This document shows positions 8,578-16,061 of a stretch of 58,090 nt of DNA, piece after piece (the stretch's first letter is position 1; every line of letters starts with the position of its first letter). A program made the position numbers and the translations under genes. This stretch comes from UMGS1370 sp963557065. GTDB taxonomy: Bacteria > Bacillota > Clostridia > Lachnospirales > Lachnospiraceae. The stretch spans positions 1-58,090 of the forward strand of contig CAUWCT010000009.1 of assembly GCA_963557065.1 (NCBI GenBank), written 5' to 3'. A model generated the notes under the pieces. It saw nothing but the letters and a program-made list of their open reading frames with translations, was not told where the DNA came from and did not search any database.

Positions 8578-9459
8578 TTATTTTTCTCTGGTGACCAGCA
8601 TGGCTACCAATTCTTCTAAAAATGTATTTTTCCCAGGCAATGCTTTTATATCCTCGACTGCAGCTTTTGAAATTCTCTCCACATCTGCTTTTGCCTTTTC
8701 AAGTCCCTCCAGGGTCACATACGTGGTCTTGCAGTTCTTTTCATCGCTTAAAACCGGCTTTCCCAGTATTTCCTGACTGCTGGTCACATCTAAAATGTCG
8801 TCCCGGATCTGGAATGCCACTCCGATTTCCGATGCTGCCTGTTCCACCAGACGGAGCTCTTTTTCATCTGCGCCTGCTAAAACCGCTCCAATCATCATGG
8901 ATGCTTCCAGCAGCGCACCTGTCTTTAAACGGTAAATGAAATCCAACTGCTCCCGTAAAACCGGCTGATTGGTCAGTTCTACATCCACTGTCTGACCGCC
9001 AATCATTCCGTAAATACCGGTCTTGGCTGCCAGAATCCGAATAGCCTCTCCTACCCGCTTTGGATGCTCTGAAATGGCAAATGCCCGGCAGGCGGTCTCA
9101 AATGCGTAGACAATAAGGGCATCTCCCGCCAGCACCCCCATATCCTCGCCGTATGCGGCCCAGGTGCTTTTTTTCCCTCTGCGGTACTGGTCATTGTCCA
9201 TACAGGGGAGATCATCGTGAATGAGAGAGGAAGTATGAATCATCTCAATCGCTGCCATAAATGGCTCCACCTCTTTTAAAGGGCCGCCAAACAGCCGGCA
9301 TACTTCCTGCATCAGCATGGGCCTGAGACGCTTTCCTCCTGCCCTCATACTGTAATTCATTGCCTCAAAAATCGTTTTCTGATGTCCGGTTTCTTCGGGG
9401 AGATAGCGGTAAATAATCTCTTCCACTTCTCTAATCCGTTTCTCAAGTTCCAGGTTCAT
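8578..9459 (-). CDS. ispA: Polyprenyl (farnesyl/geranyl) diphosphate synthase
   Basis: Trans-isoprenyl diphosphate synthase of 293 residues. The first aspartate-rich motif is DDLPCMDND (about residues 79-87) and the second is DDILD; GGKRLRPML and GQTVDVE are also visible. It condenses IPP with DMAPP or GPP to give farnesyl-type diphosphates for undecaprenyl and quinone synthesis. It overlaps the end of xseB by 17 bases and is followed 9 bases later by dxs. The exact chain length of the product cannot be fixed from sequence. Confidence 0.95.
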   Translation of the reverse strand: MNLELEKRIREVEEIIYRYLPEETGHQKTIFEAMNYSMRAGGKRLRPMLMQEVCRLFGGPLKEVEPFMAAIEMIHTSSLIHDDLPCMDNDQYRRGKKSTWAAYGEDMGVLAGDALIVYAFETACRAFAISEHPKRVGEAIRILAAKTGIYGMIGGQTVDVELTNQPVLREQLDFIYRLKTGALLEASMMIGAVLAGADEKELRLVEQAASEIGVAFQIRDDILDVTSSQEILGKPVLSDEKNCKTTYVTLEGLEKAKADVERISKAAVEDIKALPGKNTFLEELVAMLVTREK

Positions 9460-9661
9460 GGTCTTGTTCCCCCTGTTCCTCGCTCAGTACAATTATCTGC
9501 TTTTCTACTTTATCAATTTTATCATTGCAGGCCTTTACAAGCTTCATGCCTTTTTCATAGCAGGCAAAACTCTCTTCCAGAGAAATGTCCCGTTCTTCCA
9601 TTTTGCCAAGGACTTCTTCCAAAAGTTCAAAGGTCTCCTCAATGGTCATTTTTTTATTCAT
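9443..9661 (-). CDS. xseB: Exonuclease VII small subunit
   Basis: A 72-residue helical protein, MTIEETFELLEEVLGKMEERDISLEESFACYEKGMK being typical of XseB. It assembles in many copies on XseA to form exonuclease VII, which degrades single-stranded DNA from both ends. It directly abuts the xseA stop codon and overlaps the ispA start, so it is translated as part of a coupled cassette. Confidence 0.95.
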   Translation of the reverse strand: MNKKMTIEETFELLEEVLGKMEERDISLEESFACYEKGMKLVKACNDKIDKVEKQIIVLSEEQGEQDHEPGT

Positions 9662-10885
9662 TTACTGCTCCTTATGACGGCTGTCTTCTGCTGCTTCTGA
9701 TGACTGGACTCTGGCGTTTATCCTGCCATCCTGCACATAGATGGAAATTTGGTCCTCCGGCTCTACCTGGCGGACAGACACAATCTTTTTTCCATCTTCC
9801 CCGCTTACAAATCCATATCCCTGGCTTAATTTTTCTAAAGGGGACATGCCGGAAAGCCTTCCGGAAAGAAGGGCCAGACGGTGGCGGTTTGCCAAAATCC
9901 TATCCTGCATCAGCCGGCTCATCCGCTCCTCCATCTCAATGGCCTGCTGCCGTCTGTCATCCAGCATTTTCCTGGGGTGTTTCAGCCCTAACCGGTAACG
10001 GTATTCTCCTGCCCGGTAACGGTTTCTCTCCACCTGACGCCCGGCTGTGCGAATCAAAGCCTGCCGGTATCCCTCTATCTGCTCTGCAAACTGGCGATAA
10101 TCAAACACTGCCAGTTCTGCTGCAGCGGAAGGGGTAGGCGCCCGCATATCCGCCACATAATCGGCTATGGTCACATCGGTTTCATGTCCTACAGCAGAAA
10201 TCACCGGTGTGCTGCAGGCAAAAATGGCCCTGGCTACAATTTCTTCATTAAAGGCCCACAGATCCTCGATGGAACCTCCGCCCCGGCCCACGATAAGTAC
10301 GTCCAGCCCCATATCATCCAGGGTTTTAATTGCCTTTGCAATGCTGTATTTGGCCTGCTCTCCCTGAACCTGGGCCGGACACAAAATCAGCTGGACGTAA
10401 GGGTTTCTTCGCTGGGAAATATTGATAATATCCCGAATGGCGGCTCCTGTGCTGGCTGTCACAATCCCGACCCGGCTGGCATAGCGGGGAATCGGCCGCT
10501 TATACTGGCCGTCAAACATTCCCATCTCTTCCAACTGATCTCTCAATGCTTCAAACCGCTTAAACAAGTCACCAGCCCCGTCCAGGGTGATTTCCCTGGC
10601 ATAGAGCTGGTATTTTCCGTCTCTCTCGTAAACATCCACATTACCGCTTGCCACCACCTGCTGACCATCCCGCATGGGAAACTGCAGTCCCTTTCTCTGG
10701 CCTGCAAACATAACGGCCTGAATGGCGCTGGACTCATCCTTTAACGTAAAATAGATATGGCCTGATGAGTGGTATTTGCAGTTTGACACCTCGCCTTTTA
10801 TGGAAATCCGATTTAAGGCAAAGTCCTGAAAAAACAGATTCCGGATATAGCTGTTGACCTGGGAGACGCTGTAAATCCCTGCCAT
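9662..10885 (-). CDS. xseA: Exonuclease VII large subunit
   Basis: Catalytic subunit of exonuclease VII, 407 residues. The N-terminal OB-fold (SVSQVNSYIRNLF...KGEVSNCKYHSSGHIYFTLKD) is followed by the nuclease domain with RVGIVTASTGAAIRDI, VGRGGGSIEDLWAFN and SAVGHETDVTIADYVADMRAPTPSAAAE. A helical region and a short C-terminal segment follow. It starts one base after the nusB stop and abuts xseB. Confidence 0.97.
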   Translation of the reverse strand: MAGIYSVSQVNSYIRNLFFQDFALNRISIKGEVSNCKYHSSGHIYFTLKDESSAIQAVMFAGQRKGLQFPMRDGQQVVASGNVDVYERDGKYQLYAREITLDGAGDLFKRFEALRDQLEEMGMFDGQYKRPIPRYASRVGIVTASTGAAIRDIINISQRRNPYVQLILCPAQVQGEQAKYSIAKAIKTLDDMGLDVLIVGRGGGSIEDLWAFNEEIVARAIFACSTPVISAVGHETDVTIADYVADMRAPTPSAAAELAVFDYRQFAEQIEGYRQALIRTAGRQVERNRYRAGEYRYRLGLKHPRKMLDDRRQQAIEMEERMSRLMQDRILANRHRLALLSGRLSGMSPLEKLSQGYGFVSGEDGKKIVSVRQVEPEDQISIYVQDGRINARVQSSEAAEDSRHKEQ

Positions 10886-10886
10886 A

Positions 10887-11330
10887 CTACACCAGTTTTG
10901 CCAAAATGCCGTTTACAAAAGCAGGGGCATCACTGCCGCCGAATTTCTTTGCCAGTTCCACTGCTTCATTAATGGCAACCTTGTCCGGAATCTGGTCGTC
11001 ATACTTCATCTCATAGACAGCCAGACGCAGAATTGCCAGTTCTACTTTGCCCATACGCCTGGTTTTCCACCCTTCTGCCACCTGATTAATCTGCTCATCC
11101 AAATCCGGGATTTTATTCATAATGGACTCGACTCTCTTAAGAATCTTCTCCTCGTCTGTCTCTTTTACTTCTACGCGGTGCAAAATCTCACTGGTTCCGT
11201 CCGGTTCAAAATCCTCTTCCTCCGGTGCCAGGAAATACTGCTTCATCTGCTCTTCTTTTTCCTCGGCCGGGTAAAATTCTGCTCCGAACAGCATCTTAAA
11301 GCAATGCTCCCGCAATTCTCTTCTGGTCAT
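10887..11330 (-). CDS. nusB: Transcription antitermination factor NusB
   Basis: A 147-residue all-helical protein beginning TRRELREHCFKMLFGAEF and ending KKFGGSDAPAFVNGILAKL, the family signature. NusB binds boxA RNA with NusE and supports rRNA antitermination. The central acidic insertion (EEEDFEPDGTSE) is common in Lachnospiraceae. It is the first gene of the operon that runs through xseA, xseB, ispA, dxs, tlyA, nadK, argR and recN to spoIVB, with a good promoter immediately upstream. Confidence 0.96.
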   Translation of the reverse strand: MTRRELREHCFKMLFGAEFYPAEEKEEQMKQYFLAPEEEDFEPDGTSEILHRVEVKETDEEKILKRVESIMNKIPDLDEQINQVAEGWKTRRMGKVELAILRLAVYEMKYDDQIPDKVAINEAVELAKKFGGSDAPAFVNGILAKLV

Positions 11331-11373
11331 GTCTTATCCTCCTGCATGTAAACTTCTATAGGCATTTGGAAAT

Positions 11374-11402
11374 ATTATAGCAAAAGCCGGCTGGTTGTAC
11401 AA
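11374..11402 (-). promoter_or_regulatory. Vegetative promoter of the nusB-spoIVB operon
   Basis: On the minus strand TTGTAC (11397-11402) and TATAAT (11374-11379) are separated by 17 bases, close to a sigma-A consensus. They lie about 45-70 bases before the nusB start. No comparable promoter is obvious between the downstream genes, so this probably drives most of the ten-gene operon. Confidence 0.75.
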
Positions 11403-11411
11403 GATCCCAAA

Positions 11412-12317
11412 CTATGAATCTGCTAAAAATGTCCGAATGTTGTCCAAAACCTTTTGGCTTAACAGCACAAACGCCTGACTGGTTCTTCCGGCCGATACAT
11501 TGGCACAGGACACCTGGGGAAGACCAAAAAATGCTTCGTCAACCGGTCCGGCTGCTGCCTTTGTATCGCAGAAAAAGTAATTTCCTTCCCGCTTTACCCA
11601 GTTTTCCAGGGCTTTAGAATCAAATCCAGGCCCGATAGAAGTATTAAAGAGAATTTTTCCATCTCCCAGCGCCTCAAATTCCGGTTCCTGGAGCAAAAGA
11701 ACGTTTTTGTTAAGGCAGGTAAATACCGCCTGGCTTTCTGCAAGCAGCCGGTGAAGCGGCTTATACCCCATCCCCAGAGCCTCGGCATCTGCTTTGCGGC
11801 TGCGGCTGTAATAGGAAACGTCTGCTCCCATAAACTGCAGGGCATCTGCAATCATTCTTCCGGAAACGCCCAGGCCTACGATCCCCACCTTTAATCCCGT
11901 AATTTCAAGAGGCTCCTTTTTCCACATGGGACGTCCGAATCCATGAAGCAGTCCAATAAGCTGGTGAAGGACATATTCCACCACGCCCCTGTCTCCATAG
12001 TCGCGGATTCCAAGTACCTGAATGCCCAAACTTCTGGCGCAGGCAATATCCACGTTGGCGCTTTCTTCTGAATACAGGCTGCAGCACATCCCAATATAGC
12101 GGATGGACGGACAGCTTTTTATTACATTGCCGGGAATCTTAGAGGTATAGCTGACCAATACCCCATCGGCATCCCCGATTCTTTTGATAATCTCTGTTTC
12201 GTCTGCCGGAATATCCGGATATAATACCACTTCTTCTGCATACTGATAAAGTTCTTTTTCTGCCTCCGGCACCAGGCTTACCGGCTCAATGGCAACTAAC
12301 TTTTTAAATTTTTTCAT
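11412..12317 (-). CDS. 2-hydroxyacid dehydrogenase-fold protein with non-canonical active site
   Basis: A 301-residue protein of the D-isomer-specific 2-hydroxyacid dehydrogenase superfamily. The Rossmann motif GLKVGIVGLGVSGR is intact, as is the preceding VVEYVLHQLIGLLHGFGR helix. The segment that normally reads iNTaRGxlVD is FNTSIGPGFDS, so the catalytic arginine is replaced, and the usual His-containing PHIAG-like motif is CANVSAG. It may therefore bind NAD(P) without ordinary dehydrogenase activity, or use another mechanism. The start was set at MKKFKK, which follows a GGGAGGGG site. It starts 10 bases after the aspartate dehydrogenase-like gene, suggesting a joint role. Confidence 0.75.
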   Translation of the reverse strand: MKKFKKLVAIEPVSLVPEAEKELYQYAEEVVLYPDIPADETEIIKRIGDADGVLVSYTSKIPGNVIKSCPSIRYIGMCCSLYSEESANVDIACARSLGIQVLGIRDYGDRGVVEYVLHQLIGLLHGFGRPMWKKEPLEITGLKVGIVGLGVSGRMIADALQFMGADVSYYSRSRKADAEALGMGYKPLHRLLAESQAVFTCLNKNVLLLQEPEFEALGDGKILFNTSIGPGFDSKALENWVKREGNYFFCDTKAAAGPVDEAFFGLPQVSCANVSAGRTSQAFVLLSQKVLDNIRTFLADS

Positions 12318-12327
12318 TTTCCCCTCC

Positions 12328-13131
12328 CTATTGGAATACAACCGGTGAACTGATGTTGCGAAGCAGAGAAATCACGCTCCAGGCCGCCATCTCTGCGGTG
12401 CTGGAATAAATATCCACGACTGCCCTGATACCATCGGTTTCCATGGTAATTCTGTGATCGTCGCCTATAAATCCAGGTACGCTGGTAATTTTCACCCCTG
12501 TGTCCTCCGGTCCCATACTTGCAAGGGCAGTAGCAACTGCTACATTTACTTTTGTGGGGAACAGTGCAATGGCCTCTTTTGCATTGCCGGAAAACACTTC
12601 TGTCTCATCTGTATCGGTCATCAGACTGTCCGTAAAAATCGGAGTGCCCTTTAAAGATGCCGGGCCTTTATGAGTCGAAATACCGGAAACTGCTTTCTGG
12701 CCTTTTGCCTGGCTCATCAGAGCAATGGTGCGCAGCGCGTCAAATCCTCCGATAACGCCGCTTGCCAGATAGAGTTTTGTGTGATTTTCCAAAGCTGTGC
12801 TCTTTAAATCTTCAAATAAAGCGCTGTCTGCAAATGCGCCCATGGACAGAACCACCAGATTGGCGCCAAAAGACAGCACCTTTTTGCCAATCTCACTTAC
12901 TACCTTAGGAGATGCGGCTTCCGCCACAAAATCCGGCTTTAATTCCAACAGTTCTTCTATGGTCCGGCATGGTTTGCAGCCGGTAATGGCAGCCACTTTC
13001 TCAACTGACTCCATCGTGCGGCTTACTGCGCCTACAAACTCATAATCCTCCAACAGGCCGTCCTTCCACGCCTGTGCAATCACCATTCCCAATTTTCCGC
13101 AGCCCACAAGGGCTAATCGTTTCTTTTCCAT
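12328..13131 (-). CDS. nadX: L-aspartate dehydrogenase-like protein
   Basis: Predicted NAD(P)-dependent oxidoreductase of 267 residues. It has an N-terminal Rossmann fold (LALVGCGKLGMVIAQ) and an AspDH C-terminal domain with SGVIGGFDALR, STHKGPASLKGTP and a DDHRI motif in the place of the family's active-site histidine. AspDH converts L-aspartate to iminoaspartate, which can feed quinolinate and NAD synthesis or hydrolyse to oxaloacetate. The ATG at 13131 is chosen because GGAGG lies 8 bases upstream; a TTG 15 bases earlier overlaps that site. It is paired with the unusual hydroxyacid-dehydrogenase-like gene, not with nadA or nadC, so the pathway assignment is tentative. Confidence 0.8.
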   Translation of the reverse strand: MEKKRLALVGCGKLGMVIAQAWKDGLLEDYEFVGAVSRTMESVEKVAAITGCKPCRTIEELLELKPDFVAEAASPKVVSEIGKKVLSFGANLVVLSMGAFADSALFEDLKSTALENHTKLYLASGVIGGFDALRTIALMSQAKGQKAVSGISTHKGPASLKGTPIFTDSLMTDTDETEVFSGNAKEAIALFPTKVNVAVATALASMGPEDTGVKITSVPGFIGDDHRITMETDGIRAVVDIYSSTAEMAAWSVISLLRNISSPVVFQ

Positions 13132-13156
13132 GTTTTCATCCTCCAATCAAATAAGA

Positions 13157-13284
13157 AAGAGTTCGTCCTGACGAACTCTTGCGCCGGAGCGCGGTTGCGT
13201 AAGCAACCTTTTTCCTTATGCGCGGAGTGCGCAACCTCGCGGTGCTTTTTAATATCATAGGATGTTCCTATGATATTAAAAAGC
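13157..13284. repeat. Cluster of three stem-loops upstream of nadX-like gene
   Basis: The intergenic stretch 13132-13324 contains three strong palindromes. These are a 10-bp stem AAGAGTTCGT/ACGAACTCTT with a 4-base loop (13157-13180), a 6-bp GGTTGC/GCAACC with a GTAA loop (13193-13208), and a 19-bp perfect stem with a 3-base loop (13244-13262 pairing with 13266-13284). GC-rich inverted segments (GCGCGGTTGCG against CGCAACCTCGCG) enclose the middle. The 19-bp hairpin could terminate the asp23 transcript; the whole set resembles an intergenic palindromic element. Confidence 0.7.
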
Positions 13285-13324
13285 TGCCCCGTCCCGGATA
13301 CAGACAGCAGCAGCTTCTTGCACT

Positions 13325-13711
13325 TTATTTTTCTTCTTGCATATTGACGCCGGCAATCTTGATATTTACCTCTAAAACGGTAAGTCCTGTCATATTTTCA
13401 ATGGCGTTTTTTACCCGATCCTGTACCTTGGCGCTGACATCCGGAATATTGTATCCGTATTTTAAATACAGGGAAAGATCCACGCATACATGTTCTTCTG
13501 TCACATCGATCTTAACGCCTCTGGACAAATTCTTCATTCCCAGCTTTCCTACCAGTTCATTGGTTATGTTGCCGGCCATGGAATCTACTCCGTCTACCTC
13601 AGTGGCAGCAAGGCCTGCGATAATGGCAACTACCTCGTCTGCAATCTGCACTTCGCCGATTTTATCTTTTTCGTATACTTTATGCGTACTGCGATTTTCT
13701 GCTTCTGACAC
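13325..13711 (-). CDS. Asp23/Gls24 family envelope stress protein
   Basis: A 128-residue protein with the Asp23/Gls24 (DUF322) core: GEVQIADEVVAIIAGLAATEVDGVDSMAG, GVKIDVTEEHVCVDLSLYLKYGYNIPDVSAKVQDRVKNAIENMTG. Members associate with the inner face of the membrane in alkaline or envelope stress. The start is GTG with an AGGAGG site upstream. It lies alone between the spoIIIA operon and the nadX-like pair and has its own promoter. In many Lachnospiraceae this gene sits next to nusB; here two dehydrogenase genes intervene. Confidence 0.93.
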   Translation of the reverse strand: MSEAENRSTHKVYEKDKIGEVQIADEVVAIIAGLAATEVDGVDSMAGNITNELVGKLGMKNLSRGVKIDVTEEHVCVDLSLYLKYGYNIPDVSAKVQDRVKNAIENMTGLTVLEVNIKIAGVNMQEEK

Positions 13712-13787
13712 AATCCTTTCCTCCTGTCCATTTGGAATTGTTCTGAAAGGCGCACTAACTTTCCCGCCGTCTCAGATGGTTACACCC

Positions 13788-13816
13788 ATTATAGCAAAAA
13801 GAATCCCATTTGGAAA
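13788..13816 (-). promoter_or_regulatory. Promoter of the Asp23-family gene
   Basis: TTTCCA (13811-13816) and TATAAT (13788-13793) on the minus strand, 17 bases apart, lie about 75 bases before the GTG start. The -10 is perfect and the -35 is fair. Confidence 0.6.
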
Positions 13817-13847
13817 GGTCTTTCAGAGTTTTTATTGGGAAAACTGT

Positions 13848-13994
13848 AACAGTTCAGCCATGCATCTTCTTGCCCGCTTGCAGCGGACAAGAAGCGTCTG
13901 GCGTCCGCCCTATGAAGATTCAGACAGGAACATGATTATGAAAACAAGTTTTCAACGTCTGCTCCCGTCTGAATCTTCGCATGGCTGAACTGTT
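13848..13994 (+). mobile_element. MITE-like palindromic element, copy 1
   Basis: A 147-bp non-coding element bounded by a perfect 16-bp inverted repeat, AACAGTTCAGCCATGC (13848-13863) and its complement (13979-13994). Inside are a TTCTTG/CAAGAA stem and a second long stem (13914-13925 with 13967-13978). Two further copies lie at 19419-19567 (reverse orientation) and 45481-45630. It begins 4 bases beyond the spoIIIAH stop codon. No target-site duplication is evident for this copy. Confidence 0.88.
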
Positions 13995-13998
13995 GCGA

Positions 13999-14817
13999 TT
14001 ATTCTTCCAGATTCAGCAAGGTTATCACAATCTGGTCAGCCTCCATCTCTGTTTTCCGTTTTACAATATCTTCAATCTGTGCACGCTGGGGATCGGTAAT
14101 GCTGGAGGCATTGACCACCACATCTACTTTATCGCTGCTGATGCTGACAACCGGATCGGAAAAGCCTTTTGCCATTAACAGAGTCTCGGCTGCATTCTCT
14201 TTTTCCGCAGTCTCTGTTAATTCCACCATACTTTGAATTGCCTGCTGTTTTGCTGCCTCTTCAATAGAAGCATTATTGACTATTTCCATCAGCGCCTCTT
14301 TGTTTTTAGCCCGGATCTGTTCTCTGCTTAACTGAACGTTGGCTATGTAGTCAGATACGCTGATTCCGCTGGTAAGCACTGCTTCTCCGGGATTGTCTAA
14401 CCCTGTCTGAGAAGTATCTGCTGCCTGGCTGTTTGATGTCTGGCTGCCTGCACTGGCATCTTCTGCTTTTGCCAGTTCTGTTTCGGCGGTCTGTCCGGCA
14501 TCTGCTAATTCCTGACCTTCCAGTTTATCAATATCTTCTCCGTCCTGATCCAGACTTGCGATTTCCTGAAGCTGACCGTCTTCCAGATAAGAGCCTGCAG
14601 CCTGATTTTCCGCCAGCAGATCTTCTTCTGAAATATCTGTCAGTCCGGCCTCATAAGCGCTCCCCGCTCCTAAGTCCTCTTTTCCCGCATAATTTAAGTA
14701 CCCGGCTGCTGCAATCATAATAGCCAGAGTGGTAATGATGATCTGATTTCTGCGAAACAGGCGCTTCATATTCGCCTCTGTTTTTGGTTTCATAATGTCC
14801 CTTTTTTTTAGTTTCAT
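13999..14817 (-). CDS. spoIIIAH: SpoIIIAH, sporulation channel protein
   Basis: Mother-cell half of the A-Q feeding-tube complex that joins SpoIIQ across the intermembrane space. The 272-residue protein has a short cytoplasmic N-terminus, a single membrane segment (about residues 28-46), a low-complexity acidic linker rich in Glu, Ala, Gln and Ser, and a conserved ring-building domain at the C-terminus (SREQIRAKNKEALMEIV... to DQIVITLLNLEE). A later ATG at 14793 is a possible alternative start; the first has the better AGGAG site. It is the last gene of the operon and is followed at once by palindromic element copy 1. Confidence 0.94.
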   Translation of the reverse strand: MKLKKRDIMKPKTEANMKRLFRRNQIIITTLAIMIAAAGYLNYAGKEDLGAGSAYEAGLTDISEEDLLAENQAAGSYLEDGQLQEIASLDQDGEDIDKLEGQELADAGQTAETELAKAEDASAGSQTSNSQAADTSQTGLDNPGEAVLTSGISVSDYIANVQLSREQIRAKNKEALMEIVNNASIEEAAKQQAIQSMVELTETAEKENAAETLLMAKGFSDPVVSISSDKVDVVVNASSITDPQRAQIEDIVKRKTEMEADQIVITLLNLEE

Positions 14818-14830
14818 TTCCCTCGCTCCT

Positions 14831-15466
14831 TTATTCCACCCGCTTTAACACTTTTATTTTATGTGCCGGCAGGCCAAATAATGCTTCCATTGCTTCAGAA
14901 ATTTCCGCCTTTACTTTCGGACTTCCTCCTCCTTGTGCACTTATAATGATTCCGGATAATTCCGGACAAATCTCTTTTTCTACAACAGGCTGATTCTGTC
15001 CGCTTCCTCCGGCCATCACCGTTGTCTCGCCAGTTTCTGACTGGGAAATTTCCCGCACTCCCCCACCAGTATCCTGTTCTTTGGTAACAGAAGAAGCAAT
15101 GTTTTTGTCCACCCGTACTACTTTCTCTTCTGATGTTTTTAAAACCACCATCACATCTACCTGCCCCACTCCTTCTACATTTTTTAGCAGTTCCCGAATC
15201 CTCTCTTCCATTCGTGCTTCATACAAACTGCCTTCATCCGGGTAAGCGGCTCTTTCCTTTGCCCCCGCCAATTCTGCTTCTTCTGTAAAACCTGTTTGTA
15301 ACTCCACTCCTGCGTTGTCGCCTTCTCCTTGGCTGCCGCTCTCATAAAAGCTTGCCGGACTTTTTGGCTCTCTAGAAGGCGGCGCAGCTAAGATCATAAG
15401 GGCAGCCCCTGAAAGCGCCAACAAAAGCCACTGCTCTTTTTTAATTTTTCCACCAAATTTCCACAT
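14831..15466 (-). CDS. spoIIIAG: SpoIIIAG, sporulation ring protein
   Basis: Forms a large ring in the intermembrane space of the engulfed forespore. A membrane anchor near the N-terminus (QWLLLALSGAALMILAA) precedes a linker and the ring domain with DVMVVLKTSEEKVVRVD, GIIISAQGGGSPKVKAEISEAMEALFGLPAHKIKVLK. The start was set at MWKFGGK because GGAGG lies 6 bases upstream. The reading frame overlaps the end of spoIIIAF by 26 bases, implying coupled translation. Confidence 0.95.
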   Translation of the reverse strand: MWKFGGKIKKEQWLLLALSGAALMILAAPPSREPKSPASFYESGSQGEGDNAGVELQTGFTEEAELAGAKERAAYPDEGSLYEARMEERIRELLKNVEGVGQVDVMVVLKTSEEKVVRVDKNIASSVTKEQDTGGGVREISQSETGETTVMAGGSGQNQPVVEKEICPELSGIIISAQGGGSPKVKAEISEAMEALFGLPAHKIKVLKRVE

Positions 15467-16058
15467 TCCGTTCCTCCACGCCATAATACTGGGAAATCCT
15501 GCGTTTTAATTCCTCTTCTTTTTCCAAATCCGCCTTTGCAGGAATGGCGGAGGCAGGCTGTTCCTCTTTGCTGTCAGTTCTGATTTCTACTGGTTCTACA
15601 GGAGACACCAGAGAGTCTTTTCCCTCTGTTTCTTCCCTGGCACTTACCCGAATACGCCGAACGGTTCCAAAGCCATCGCTTTTGGGATCCTTCTCAATTT
15701 CCGCCTCTGTTTTTTCCGCTTCAATTCCCACTGACCGGGCCAGATTTTTCACCTCTTCTTCCACCTGCATTTCATACTCGTTTGTCATTTTGTCAAACCG
15801 GTTCTGTTCCAGATCGGACAGTTTCCTGCGAAATTCGCCTGCTTCCTCCTGAAACTGAACAGACTGAAACAGGGCCGCAAGCTTTTCATCTAAATCCAGG
15901 CTCTCCGTCACTGGTTTTATGATCACAAGTATTAAAATCATTCCTGAAAAAAGCCGGATATATTTTTCATAACTCTTTTTAGGAAGCAGACTGGACAATA
16001 CTGTAATAAAAATCAGACAGCAGATAATCTGCCATACCCATTCCAACATATATTCCAT
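15441..16058 (-). CDS. spoIIIAF: SpoIIIAF, sporulation protein
   Basis: A 205-residue protein with two N-terminal membrane segments (WVWQIICCLIFITVLSSLL and the segment ending ILVIIKPV) and a C-terminal soluble domain ending ISQYYGVEERNVEIW, the conserved family ending. It belongs to the mother-cell SpoIIIA complex. The region between is rich in Glu and Lys and variable, as in homologues. It starts 3 bases after spoIIIAE ends. Confidence 0.93.
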   Translation of the reverse strand: MEYMLEWVWQIICCLIFITVLSSLLPKKSYEKYIRLFSGMILILVIIKPVTESLDLDEKLAALFQSVQFQEEAGEFRRKLSDLEQNRFDKMTNEYEMQVEEEVKNLARSVGIEAEKTEAEIEKDPKSDGFGTVRRIRVSAREETEGKDSLVSPVEPVEIRTDSKEEQPASAIPAKADLEKEEELKRRISQYYGVEERNVEIWWKN

Positions 16059-16061
16059 GAT

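Noticed and set aside
9382..10137. 251-codon plus-strand ORF opposite ispA, xseB and xseA
   Set aside because: It spans three well-supported minus-strand genes and has no recognisable motif.
13150..13300. Possible CRISPR-like repeats or tRNA
   Set aside because: The stems are individual palindromes of different sequence with no regular spacer, and no cloverleaf with TTCGANTC and an anticodon loop can be drawn.
13848..13994. Element copy 1 as a simple spoIIIAH terminator
   Set aside because: The same element occurs in the divergent argC-argG promoter region with a target duplication, which does not fit a dedicated terminator.
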